From JAIBJN01 sp963784175 (GTDB taxonomy: Bacteria > Actinomycetota > Thermoleophilia > Gaiellales > Gaiellaceae), in NCBI GenBank assembly GCA_963784175.1, contig CAWAQJ010000013.1, positions 1 through 64,000 of the forward strand: DNA of 64,000 bases, written 5' to 3'. Shown piece by piece: positions 45,065 through 52,166 of the stretch; within the stretch, counting starts at the first letter, position 1; each line of letters opens with the position of its first letter. The translations under genes were made by a program, and so were the position numbers. The notes under the pieces were generated by a model, which saw only the letters and a program-made list of their open reading frames with translations, was not told the origin of the DNA and did no database searches.

Positions 45065-46405
45065 ATGAACGAAACCGCCGCCCTCGCCCGCACACAAGCA
45101 CCGTCGCGCCCCACCCTCGGGGGTCGCGTCAGGCAGCTCCGGATCGCCCGGGGACTGACCCAGACCGACCTCGCAGGCGACCGTTTTTCCAAGGAGTACG
45201 TCAGCCAGATCGAGCGTGGCAAGACGCGCCCGACGGCCGAGACCATCGAGTGGCTCTCCGCCCGGCTCGGCGTCGACGCAAACTTCCTCGAGACCGGCGT
45301 CTCCTCGAGCGAGCGCCAGCGCGTCGAGAGCGTCATCGTCCGCGCCGAGGCCGCCATCGAGGCGAGCCAGTACGAGGAGGCCGTCGCCGAGCTCACGCCG
45401 CTCGCCTCGGCCCTCGACACGGCGGCGGCTCCCGAGCTCGCTCTGCGCGCCTACCTCGCCGAGGCGTGGTCGCGCATGTATCTGGGCGAGGTCCGCAAGG
45501 CGATCAGCCTCCTCGACAGCGCACGTGAGATCGCCGAGGGGCCGTCCTTCACGGACCTCGATCGCGCGCAGGTGCTCTACCACCTCGGCTGCTGCCGCAT
45601 CAAGCTGAACTCATTCGCGACTGCTCAGGCCCTGTACACGCAGGCCCTCGAGCTCGTCCAGCGCTCGCCCGTCCCCGCCGACCGCCTCCGCTCGCACATC
45701 CTCGAGTGGCGCTCGCGCTGCTATCGCCAGGCGCGCGACTACCAGGCCGCGAAGGAGGACGTCGAGCGCGCGCTCGAGCTGGCGGAAGGGCTGAACGACC
45801 GTCACACGATGGCGCACGTCTACTTCCAGTACTCGCTCATCGCCGAGCGCATGGGCAACTGGGTCCAGGCCCGCTCGTACGCCGAGAAGGCGAAGTCGAT
45901 CTACGAAGAGGTCCGCGACGAGGCCAACGTCGGAAAGCTCCTCAACGAGATGGGGGCCCTCAACCACCAGCTCGGACGCTCCGACGAGGCGATCGGCTAC
46001 CTGAAGCAGTCCTTCAAGGTCCTTCTCGACCTCGGCGACGACACGAACGCCGCCCGGGTCATCAACTCTCTCGCCCGGGTGCATCTCGCCACCGGCCAGA
46101 TCGAGCTGGCCGAGTCGCAGGCGCGCGAGGCCCTCGCGATGATGGGCGACCGGGTAGATCACCTCGACGAGATCGGCAACGCGCAGCTCGTGCTCGGAGG
46201 CTCCCTCCTCGAGCAGGGCCGCTACGACGAGGCCGCTGAGTACTTCGCGGCCGCCGAGTCGACGTTCGACCAGCAGTCCGCCGTCAGCCAACGTGCCGCC
46301 GCCTGGATGGCTCAGGGCGACCTTGCGGGGCGACAGGGCGACGACCGGCAGGCGGCACGACTGTACCGCCGCGCCGCGGAAACGCTCCAGGACTTCCACT
46401 TCTAG
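45065..46405 (+). CDS. HTH_XRE-TPR regulator A, candidate RRNPP-type peptide receptor
   Basis: A 446-residue cytoplasmic protein. HTH_XRE at residues 18-76 (LRIARGLTQTDLAGDRFSKE, then YVSQIERGKTRPTAETIEWL). From about residue 85 to the end it is a right-handed array of some nine helical TPR units, e.g. CYRQARDYQAAKEDVERALE and ALNHQLGRSDEAIGYLKQSF. This is the architecture of RRNPP peptide receptors (Rap, NprR, PlcR, PrgX, Rgg), where TPRs bind a re-imported peptide. The next gene, 15 bp downstream with a perfect ribosome site, encodes a 28-residue exported peptide. Function as a peptide receptor is inference; a generic HTH-TPR regulator is the alternative. Confidence 0.9.
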   Translation: MNETAALARTQAPSRPTLGGRVRQLRIARGLTQTDLAGDRFSKEYVSQIERGKTRPTAETIEWLSARLGVDANFLETGVSSSERQRVESVIVRAEAAIEASQYEEAVAELTPLASALDTAAAPELALRAYLAEAWSRMYLGEVRKAISLLDSAREIAEGPSFTDLDRAQVLYHLGCCRIKLNSFATAQALYTQALELVQRSPVPADRLRSHILEWRSRCYRQARDYQAAKEDVERALELAEGLNDRHTMAHVYFQYSLIAERMGNWVQARSYAEKAKSIYEEVRDEANVGKLLNEMGALNHQLGRSDEAIGYLKQSFKVLLDLGDDTNAARVINSLARVHLATGQIELAESQAREALAMMGDRVDHLDEIGNAQLVLGGSLLEQGRYDEAAEYFAAAESTFDQQSAVSQRAAAWMAQGDLAGRQGDDRQAARLYRRAAETLQDFHF

Positions 46406-46420
46406 AAGGAGGTGACGACT

Positions 46421-46507
46421 GTGAAGGTGAAGGCTCTCCTGACGCTGACCACGTTGGTCGCGTTCCTCGCACCGCTGGCCGGTTTCGGCCATTTCGGCGG
46501 CCGCTAG
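46421..46507 (+). CDS. Tiny exported peptide gene A (candidate signalling peptide)
   Basis: A 28-codon gene overlooked by length cut-offs. AAGGAGGTGA (46406-46415), the full anti-16S match, precedes the GTG at 46421 by a good spacing. The product is VKVKALLTLTTLVAF with two Lys, then a hydrophobic stretch, a Pro-containing turn and a polar tail ending FGHFGGR. This is a miniature signal peptide with a short tail, as in Phr/NprX/PapR pro-peptides. It begins 15 bp after regulator A's stop, so it is cotranscribed. Processing site unknown; cleavage after LAPLA is possible. Confidence 0.75.
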   Translation: MKVKALLTLTTLVAFLAPLAGFGHFGGR

Positions 46508-46548
46508 CACGCCGGCATTGCCCGGTACCCCAGGGAAGGGACCCCAGA

Positions 46549-46572
46549 CGCGCGGGAGGTTGCTCCGGCGCG
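46549..46572 (+). terminator. Possible terminator after the regulator A-peptide operon
   Basis: A 10-bp stem with one G-G mismatch (46549-46558 / 46563-46572) around GTTG, 41 bp after the peptide stop. No clean T-run follows, so it is tentative. Confidence 0.4.
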
Positions 46573-46697
46573 GATTGCCCCTTTGCGGTTCTAGCGGCCC
46601 GCGTCCCTCTGCTTCGGCCGATTTCTTTCGACGGCCGGGAAGGATGCCTCGAGCCCTTGTCGAAGTCTCCGGCGCGCGACCCGAGATCTCCTTCGAC

Positions 46698-46799
46698 ATG
46701 GAAGAGCGTCCTTCCCTCCGTCCTCTCGCACCGCTCCTCGGCGTTCTGGCAGCCATGTGGCTTGCCGCGCTGGGCCTGATCGCCCAGCAGCTCGTCTAG
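46698..46799 (+). CDS. Possible 33-residue single-span membrane peptide
   Basis: ATG 46698 opens a frame with an acidic/basic N-terminus (MEERPSLRPLAP) and a hydrophobic helix LLGVLAAMWLAALGLIAQQL. Ribosome site is weak, and a longer in-frame ATG lies at 46644. It lies in the 369-bp gap between peptide A and the rhodanese; it could be a membrane peptide or chance. Confidence 0.35.
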   Translation: MEERPSLRPLAPLLGVLAAMWLAALGLIAQQLV

Positions 46800-46817
46800 C
46801 AGCCGGCGCCTCGCACT

Positions 46818-46858
46818 ATCGCTTCACTTTGTGAAGTGATATGTTCCCGCGCGAACAT
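46818..46858. promoter_or_regulatory. Two adjacent palindromes upstream of the rhodanese gene
   Basis: First, CTTCAC-TTT-GTGAAG (46822-46836) with outer ATC/GAT (46818-46820, 46838-46840). Second, ATGTTC-N6-GAACAT (46841-46858). The first shares the GTGAA half-site seen in the regulator A promoter. They lie 19 bp before the start codon of the next gene, so they may be operators. Confidence 0.65.
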
Positions 46859-46876
46859 CATCGTGGGAGGTTCCGC

Positions 46877-47728
46877 ATGACGGAGAACGGATACGCGAAC
46901 GCCGTCCTCGTGACGACCGACTGGCTTGCCGAGCACCTCGGCGACGCCGATCTCGTCGTCGCGGAGGTCGATGAGAACACCGACCTCTACGAGGAAGGCC
47001 ACATTGCCGGAGCGGTCAAGCTCCACTGGCGCGAGGACCTCCAGGATCCTGTCGAGCGCGACATCGTCGACAAGGAGACCTTCGAGCGCGTCCTCGGCGA
47101 GCGGGGGATCGGAAACGAGACCTCGGTCATCCTCTACGGAGACAAGAACAACTGGTTCGCGGCCTACGCGTACTGGTACCTGAAGGTGTACGGCCACGGC
47201 GACGTCCGCATCCTGGACGGCGGCCGCCAGAAGTGGATCGACGAGGGTCGCGAGCTGACGACCGACGTTCCGTCGCCCGCCGCGCAGTCGTACACGGCGC
47301 AGGAGCGGGACGAGTCGATCCGCGCGTACCGCGACCAGGTGCGCGAGGGGCTCGAGCGCGGGAGCTCCGCGCTCGTCGACGTCCGCTCGCCGGGCGAGTA
47401 CGCCGGCGACCTGATCGCCCCTCCCGGCTACGAGCAGGAGGGCGCGCAGCGGGCGGGCCACATCCCGACCGCCGTCTCCATCCCGTGGGCCAGCGCGGTG
47501 CGCGACGACGGCACCTTCAAGTCCGCCGACGAGCTCAAGGAGCTCTACGGCGGCAAGGGCGTCTCGGAAGACAGGCCCGTTACGGCTTACTGCCGCATCG
47601 GCGAACGCAGTGCCCACACGTGGTTCGTCCTCCGCGAGCTGCTCGGCTACGAGGACGTCCGCAACTACGACGGCTCGTGGACGGAGTGGGGCAACCTCGT
47701 CGACGTGCCGATCGAGAAGGGCTCCTAG
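46877..47728 (+). CDS. Thiosulfate/3-mercaptopyruvate sulfurtransferase (two-domain rhodanese)
   Basis: A 283-residue two-domain rhodanese. Inactive N-domain (VVAEVDENTDLYEEGHIAGA), active C-domain with Cys in TAYCRIGERSAHTWFVL, near residue 238, in a CRxGxR loop close to the thiosulfate type. It transfers sulfane sulfur from thiosulfate to cyanide or other acceptors. ATG 46877 follows GGGAGG. Two palindromes at 46818-46858 suggest regulation. Confidence 0.94.
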   Translation: MTENGYANAVLVTTDWLAEHLGDADLVVAEVDENTDLYEEGHIAGAVKLHWREDLQDPVERDIVDKETFERVLGERGIGNETSVILYGDKNNWFAAYAYWYLKVYGHGDVRILDGGRQKWIDEGRELTTDVPSPAAQSYTAQERDESIRAYRDQVREGLERGSSALVDVRSPGEYAGDLIAPPGYEQEGAQRAGHIPTAVSIPWASAVRDDGTFKSADELKELYGGKGVSEDRPVTAYCRIGERSAHTWFVLRELLGYEDVRNYDGSWTEWGNLVDVPIEKGS

Positions 47729-47782
47729 CAACCACTGCATCGGGTGTACTCTCGGCTCGTCAGCGAGCCGGGAGCTACGCCC

Positions 47783-48187
47783 ATGCTCAAAGAGTTCAAG
47801 GACTTCCTCCTCAAGGGCAACCTGATCGAGGTCGCCGTCGCGCTGGTGCTCGCGCTCGCGCTGACGGCCGTCGTCACGTCCCTGGTCGAGGATCTGATCA
47901 CACCGCTGATCGCCGCGGTCTTCGGGCAGCCCGACTTCGCAGGCCTGACGTTCGAGATCAACGACAGCGTCTTCCGCTACGGCGAGTTCCTGAACGCCGT
48001 GATCGCGTTCGTGCTCATCGGCGCCGTGCTCTTCTTCTTCGTGGTCAAGCCGGTGAACATGCTCGAGGAGCGTCGGAAGCGCGGCGAGGACCCGACGACG
48101 CGCGAGTGCCCCGAGTGCCTCAGCGAGATCCCGGTCGGGGCGCGGCGATGCGCCCACTGCACCTCCGTGGTGGGGGCGCAGACCTGA
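47783..48187 (+). CDS. mscL: Large-conductance mechanosensitive channel with C-terminal zinc ribbon
   Basis: A 134-residue MscL. N-terminal helix LKEFKDFLLKGNLIEVAVAL, pore helix TM1 about 14-42, TM2 about 68-90 (AVIAFVLIGAVLFFFVV), then a cytoplasmic tail with CPEC (109-112) and CAHC (123-126), a zinc-ribbon/rubredoxin-knuckle pair absent from E. coli MscL but seen in some actinobacterial members. It opens under membrane tension to release solutes. The last 40 bp overlap the next gene. Confidence 0.92.
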   Translation: MLKEFKDFLLKGNLIEVAVALVLALALTAVVTSLVEDLITPLIAAVFGQPDFAGLTFEINDSVFRYGEFLNAVIAFVLIGAVLFFFVVKPVNMLEERRKRGEDPTTRECPECLSEIPVGARRCAHCTSVVGAQT

Positions 48188-49170
48188 GCGCGCCGCTCGA
48201 GGTCAGCGCCGTCGACTACCACACCGCCGGCGAGCCGTTCAGGATCGTCACCGGCGGTGTGCCCGCACTCGCCGGCGCCACGATCCTGGACAAGCGCCGC
48301 TTCGCCTCCGAGCAGCTCGACCACGTGCGCCGGCTGCTCGTGTTCGAGCCCCGCGGGCACGCGGACATGTACGGGTGCTTCGTGACGGAGCCCGAGGACG
48401 AGGGCGCGGACCTCGGCGTCGTCTTCTTTCACAACGCCGGATATTCGACCGCCTGCGGGCACGGGACGATCGCGCTGGTCACCTGGGCTCTCGAGACGGG
48501 CGTGCTGCCCGCCGAGGAGCCGGAGACCAGGGTCGTCGTGGACGTTCCCTCCGGCAGGCTCGAGACCGTCGCCCGCGTCGCCGAGGGCACCGTGGTCTCC
48601 GTGCGCTTCCGCAACGTCCCCTCGTACGTCGAGGCCGAGGCGCTCATCGCGGAGGGGCTGCGCGCCGACGTCGCCTTCGGCGGAGCGTTCTACGGCTCGG
48701 TCGCCTCGCCGCTGCCCGTCAGCCCGCGAAACCTGCCGGAGCTGATCGAGCTCGGCCGCGCCGTCAAGGCCGGGCTGGAGGCGCAGCGGGAGTTCGTCCA
48801 CCCGGAGGAGCCCGAGCTGCGGGGCATCTACGGGGTCATCTTCTGGGAACGGATCGACTTCGGCCCCCCGGTGCGCCAGCGCAACGTGACCGTGTTCGCC
48901 GACGGCGAGGTCGACCGCTCGCCCTGCGGCAGCGGCACCTCGGCCCGTCTCGCCCTCCTCGAGCGTGCGGGCGAGCTCCCGCGCGGCACCGAGCTCCTCC
49001 ACGAGAGCATCATCGGCACCGAGTTCCGCGCCAGAGTCGTCGGCGACGCCGAGGTCGCCGGCCGCCCCGCCGTCGTCACCGAGGTCGAGGGCAGCGCCTC
49101 CCGCACCGGCTCGCACGAGTTCGTCCTCGCGCCGGACGACCCCCTCGGCGAAGGCTTCCTCCTGCGCTGA
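48148..49170 (+). CDS. Proline racemase / 4-hydroxyproline epimerase family protein
   Basis: About 340 residues of the ProRacemase fold. Both catalytic Cys are present: STACGHGTIAL (first) and DRSPCGSGTSAR (second). A Thr in place of the second Cys would mark the trans-3-hydroxyproline dehydratases, so the two-Cys racemase/epimerase class fits. ATG 48148 overlaps mscL by 40 bp; CTG 48184 is an alternative. Substrate (Pro or Hyp) is uncertain. Confidence 0.85.
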   Translation: MRPLHLRGGGADLSAPLEVSAVDYHTAGEPFRIVTGGVPALAGATILDKRRFASEQLDHVRRLLVFEPRGHADMYGCFVTEPEDEGADLGVVFFHNAGYSTACGHGTIALVTWALETGVLPAEEPETRVVVDVPSGRLETVARVAEGTVVSVRFRNVPSYVEAEALIAEGLRADVAFGGAFYGSVASPLPVSPRNLPELIELGRAVKAGLEAQREFVHPEEPELRGIYGVIFWERIDFGPPVRQRNVTVFADGEVDRSPCGSGTSARLALLERAGELPRGTELLHESIIGTEFRARVVGDAEVAGRPAVVTEVEGSASRTGSHEFVLAPDDPLGEGFLLR

Positions 49171-49186
49171 CGGACGTGTCCCCGCC

Positions 49187-49323
49187 GGCCACGCCCGGGG
49201 TCTGACCCCGGTCGTGGCCCTTTCGGCGGGCCATGTCTGGGGAGCGCTTCTCATTCGCCCTGCACGCAGCCGGTCCGGCCGCCCACAGGCGTCCATCGCG
49301 GACAGGTCCAGGTGCCTGGCACC
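49187..49323. repeat. Mosaic palindromic repeat, copy 3, plus GGTGCCTGGCACC
   Basis: Nested palindrome GGCCACG ... CCGGGGTCTGACCCCGG ... CGTGGCC (49187-49219) and, 90 bp on, GGTGCCTGGCACC (49311-49323). The 171-bp gap between convergent genes is largely made of these words, matching the 20.1-20.3 kb copies. Confidence 0.8.
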
Positions 49324-49341
49324 GGGACGTGGCGGAAAGGG

Positions 49342-50211
49342 CTAGGCCGTGCGGAGGAGGGGGCGCGTCAGGCAGGTCGGGCCGCCGTCGCCCAGGCGCG
49401 AGATGTGGTCGCCCTTGTAGACGCGGACGTCGACGCCGGCGGCCTCCATGCGCCTCCGCGTCTCGTCGTTGCCCTCGAGGGCGAGCGCGACGCGCGGGCC
49501 GAGGGCCAGCACGTTCGGGCCCATCGTCTCGAACTCCTCGTCGGGCACCTCGACGAACTGGATCTCGCGCTCCTGGAGGATCTCCACGAGCCGTACGGGC
49601 ATGAGCGGGAGGTAGACCGCTGCGAGGTCGACGTCGAGCGGCGACAGGAAGGACATGAGGTGCAGCACCTCGCCCGCGCCGTGGTAGTGCGGGAGGTCGA
49701 AGGCGACGACGTCGACGCCGGGGAGCAGCTCGCCCAGCGCGGCGATGCCCGCATCGTTCGTCCGGTAGCCGCGGCCGACGAGCAAGGTGCGGTCGTCCAG
49801 CCACACCGTGTCTCCGCCCTCCGCGAGCGCCGGGGCGTCGAGCTGCCCCGCGATCGGGACGCCGGCCTCGACGAAGTCCGCCCCCATGGCGGCGGGCTCC
49901 CCGCGGCGCCCTTCCTTGCCGGGGCGCAGGAGAATGGCGCCGCTGTCGGCGACGATCGCCGGGTCGTAGACGTAGATCGCGTCGGGATCCGGCCCGTGCG
50001 GCGTCTCGGCGAGCACCACTTCGGCACCGGACTCCGCCAGGAGCGCCCGGAACGCCTCGTGCTCCGCGGCCGCCTCGCCCGGGTCCGGCTCGGCACGCCA
50101 GCTGTAGGCCCGCCACAGCGCCGCATCCGCCGACTGCGGCGCCCTCACGAGCACGCGGCGCAGGCGGGCGGTCATGTTCTGACACCCATACTCCCTGGCG
50201 GTAACCTCCAT
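49342..50211 (-). CDS. Dimethylarginine dimethylaminohydrolase (DDAH)/arginine deiminase-like protein
   Basis: A 289-residue amidinotransferase-fold hydrolase. Start REYGCQNMTARLRRVLVRAP is the family's typical opening, supporting ATG 50211. Catalytic His region HYHGAGEVLHLMSF and the C-terminal nucleophile GGPTCLTRPLL are seen. DDAH converts methylated arginine to citrulline. Its start codon lies 3 bp from the divergent selD start. Confidence 0.9.
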   Translation of the reverse strand: MEVTAREYGCQNMTARLRRVLVRAPQSADAALWRAYSWRAEPDPGEAAAEHEAFRALLAESGAEVVLAETPHGPDPDAIYVYDPAIVADSGAILLRPGKEGRRGEPAAMGADFVEAGVPIAGQLDAPALAEGGDTVWLDDRTLLVGRGYRTNDAGIAALGELLPGVDVVAFDLPHYHGAGEVLHLMSFLSPLDVDLAAVYLPLMPVRLVEILQEREIQFVEVPDEEFETMGPNVLALGPRVALALEGNDETRRRMEAAGVDVRVYKGDHISRLGDGGPTCLTRPLLRTA

Positions 50212-50214
50212 CGC

Positions 50215-51243
50215 GTGGAGACTACAGCCCGGCTCTCCGGTCTCGATGCGGGAGGCGGATGCGCTGCGAAGTACTCCGCGGCCCGCCTCGAGGAGCTGCT
50301 CGCCGGATTCGCGCCGGCGGCGTCGGAGAACCTTCTCGTCGGTCTGGCCCCGGCCGACGACGCCGCCGTATATCGGCTCGACAACGAGCGCGCGCTGATC
50401 TTCACGACCGACTTCTTCCCCCCGATGGTCGACGACCCGGCGCTCTTCGGCGCGATCGCGGCGGCCAACGCGCTCAACGACGTCTTCGCCATGGGTGGCA
50501 AGCCGCTGCTGGCGCTCTCCATCGCGGCCTTCCCCGAAGAGCTGCCGCTCGAGACCGTGCGCGCGATCTTCGACGCGGCGGCGGCGAAGGTGCAGGAGTC
50601 TGGCGCCGTCCTGGCCGGGGGGCACACGATCCGCGACGACGAGCCGAAGTACGGCCTCGCCGTCGTGGGCACCGTCCACCCTGAGGGCCTTTGGCGGAAG
50701 AGCGAGGCCCGGCCGGGGGACGCGCTCTTCCTGACGAAGCCCCTGGGCACCGGCCTCGTCCTGGCCGGCGCGGCCAAGGGCATCGTCGGCGATGCCGAGA
50801 CCTCCGAGGCGACGTCCAGGATGACCGAGCTCAACGACCGCGCCGCCGAGGCACTCCGCGGCTTCGAGCCGAGCGCCGTCACCGACGTGACCGGCTTCGG
50901 CCTCTTCGGGCACGTTCGCGAGATGGCCGAGCGAAGCGGCGTGCGGATCTCCCTCGACGCGCAGTCCATCCCGGCGCTCCCGGGCGCGCTCGCCGTCGCC
51001 GGCGAAGGGGTCCGCACCGGCGGCGACGGCCGGAACAGGGACTTCGCCGCCAAGGTGCTCGAGGTGGACGGGATTGCCGAGGAGCTCCTCGCGCTCGGCT
51101 ACGACCCGCAGACGGCAGGCGGGCTCCTCGTCTCGATTCCTGCCGACAAGGCAGCCGTTCTCGCGGCCCGCTTCCAGGAGGAAGGGCTCTTCCTCGCGCG
51201 TGTCGGCAAGGTCGAGGAAGGGAGCGGGGTGGCGGTCTCCTGA
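50215..51243 (+). CDS. selD: Selenophosphate synthetase (selenide, water dikinase)
   Basis: A 342-residue AIRS-fold enzyme making selenophosphate from selenide and ATP. Catalytic loop DAGGGCAAKYS with Cys16 (Sec or Cys in the family) and Lys19; DDAAVYRLD, TTDFFPPMVDDP, ALNDVFAMGGKP and TDVTGFGLFGH are conserved. GTG 50215 appears leaderless: CTGACA (50179-50184), 17 bp, TAACCT (50202-50207). No SelA, SelB, SelU or tRNA-Sec is in the window. Confidence 0.95.
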   Translation: METTARLSGLDAGGGCAAKYSAARLEELLAGFAPAASENLLVGLAPADDAAVYRLDNERALIFTTDFFPPMVDDPALFGAIAAANALNDVFAMGGKPLLALSIAAFPEELPLETVRAIFDAAAAKVQESGAVLAGGHTIRDDEPKYGLAVVGTVHPEGLWRKSEARPGDALFLTKPLGTGLVLAGAAKGIVGDAETSEATSRMTELNDRAAEALRGFEPSAVTDVTGFGLFGHVREMAERSGVRISLDAQSIPALPGALAVAGEGVRTGGDGRNRDFAAKVLEVDGIAEELLALGYDPQTAGGLLVSIPADKAAVLAARFQEEGLFLARVGKVEEGSGVAVS

Positions 51244-52157
51244 TGGAGGCCGGCGCCCGCACGGACAGGCTCCGCTCGCTGACGATCTCCCCGGCGACGT
51301 TCGCCTGGTTCGCCTACGTCGCCCTCGCAGCCCTCTTCCTGATCGTCGTCTCCGGCGCCACCGTGCGACTCACCGGCTCGGGGCTCGGCTGCGAGAACTG
51401 GCCGCGCTGCGGCGAGACGCTCCTCCCGCCCAAGGACTACAACGCCTACGTCGAGTTCGGGAACCGGGTCATGGGCTTCGCCGTCGGCATCACCACGCTG
51501 ATCGCCGCCGGCGCCGCCTTCCGCGTGCCCGGCCTGCCCCGCTGGCTCCTCTGGAGCGCCGTCGTGCTTCCGTTCACCGTCCTGGCCCAGGGAATCCTGG
51601 GCGGGATCACGGTCGTCTTCGAGCTCCACCCGCTGATCGTCATGGGCCACTTCCTGCTCTCCCTCGTCGCGCTCGCGGTCGCGCTCGTCGTCGTCCAGGG
51701 CGCGCGCAACTTCGCGCGCGGCGCCACCGCCGAGTCGCCGCTCGGGTCGGCGTGGCTCGCCATCGCGCTCGTCCCCGCGGCGCTCGCGCTCGTCGTCTCG
51801 GGCACGCTCGTCACCGCCGCCGGCCCGCACTCCGGGGGCGAGGACATCGTGCGTTTCGGGGACATCATCGAGGCGGTGCACATCCACATCGGCGCCACGG
51901 CCCTCTTCGGCGTCGGGTTCCTGGCGCTGCTGGCGCTGCTCCTGGCCGAGCGAAGCCGTGCGCGGGTCGAGCTCGGGATCGCCGGCGGGGTGCTCGGCCT
52001 CCTGCTCGTCCAGATGGCCGTGGGCGAGGTCCAGTGGCGCGAAGGGCTGCCCTGGGGCCTCGTCCTCTTCCACGTGACACTGGCCACTGCGATCTGGGTC
52101 GGCGTCGTCGCGCTGGCCGTCCGCATCGTGCTCGGGCAGCGCGCCCGCCTGCCGTAG
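51243..52157 (+). CDS. ctaA: Heme A synthase (COX15/CtaA)
   Basis: A 304-residue membrane monooxygenase with eight predicted helices converting heme O to heme A for aa3 oxidases. Family marks: VVSGATVRLTGSGLGCENWP, GNRVMGFAVG, VFELHPLIVMGHFLLS and EAVHIHIGATALFG; conserved His pairs and an extracellular Cys pair (GCENWPRCG) are present. ATG overlaps the selD stop by one base. The downstream PAC2 gene is in the same reading frame. Confidence 0.94.
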   Translation: MEAGARTDRLRSLTISPATFAWFAYVALAALFLIVVSGATVRLTGSGLGCENWPRCGETLLPPKDYNAYVEFGNRVMGFAVGITTLIAAGAAFRVPGLPRWLLWSAVVLPFTVLAQGILGGITVVFELHPLIVMGHFLLSLVALAVALVVVQGARNFARGATAESPLGSAWLAIALVPAALALVVSGTLVTAAGPHSGGEDIVRFGDIIEAVHIHIGATALFGVGFLALLALLLAERSRARVELGIAGGVLGLLLVQMAVGEVQWREGLPWGLVLFHVTLATAIWVGVVALAVRIVLGQRARLP

Positions 52158-52166
52158 ACTGGGCGG

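Noticed and set aside
46841..46858. LexA/SOS box
   Set aside because: Half-sites are GTTC-N6-GAAC, the opposite polarity and spacing to the actinobacterial GAAC-N4-GTTC box.
49312..51243. Apparent 643-aa frame ending in selD
   Set aside because: The first 300 codons are antisense to the DDAH-like gene; selD begins at GTG 50215.
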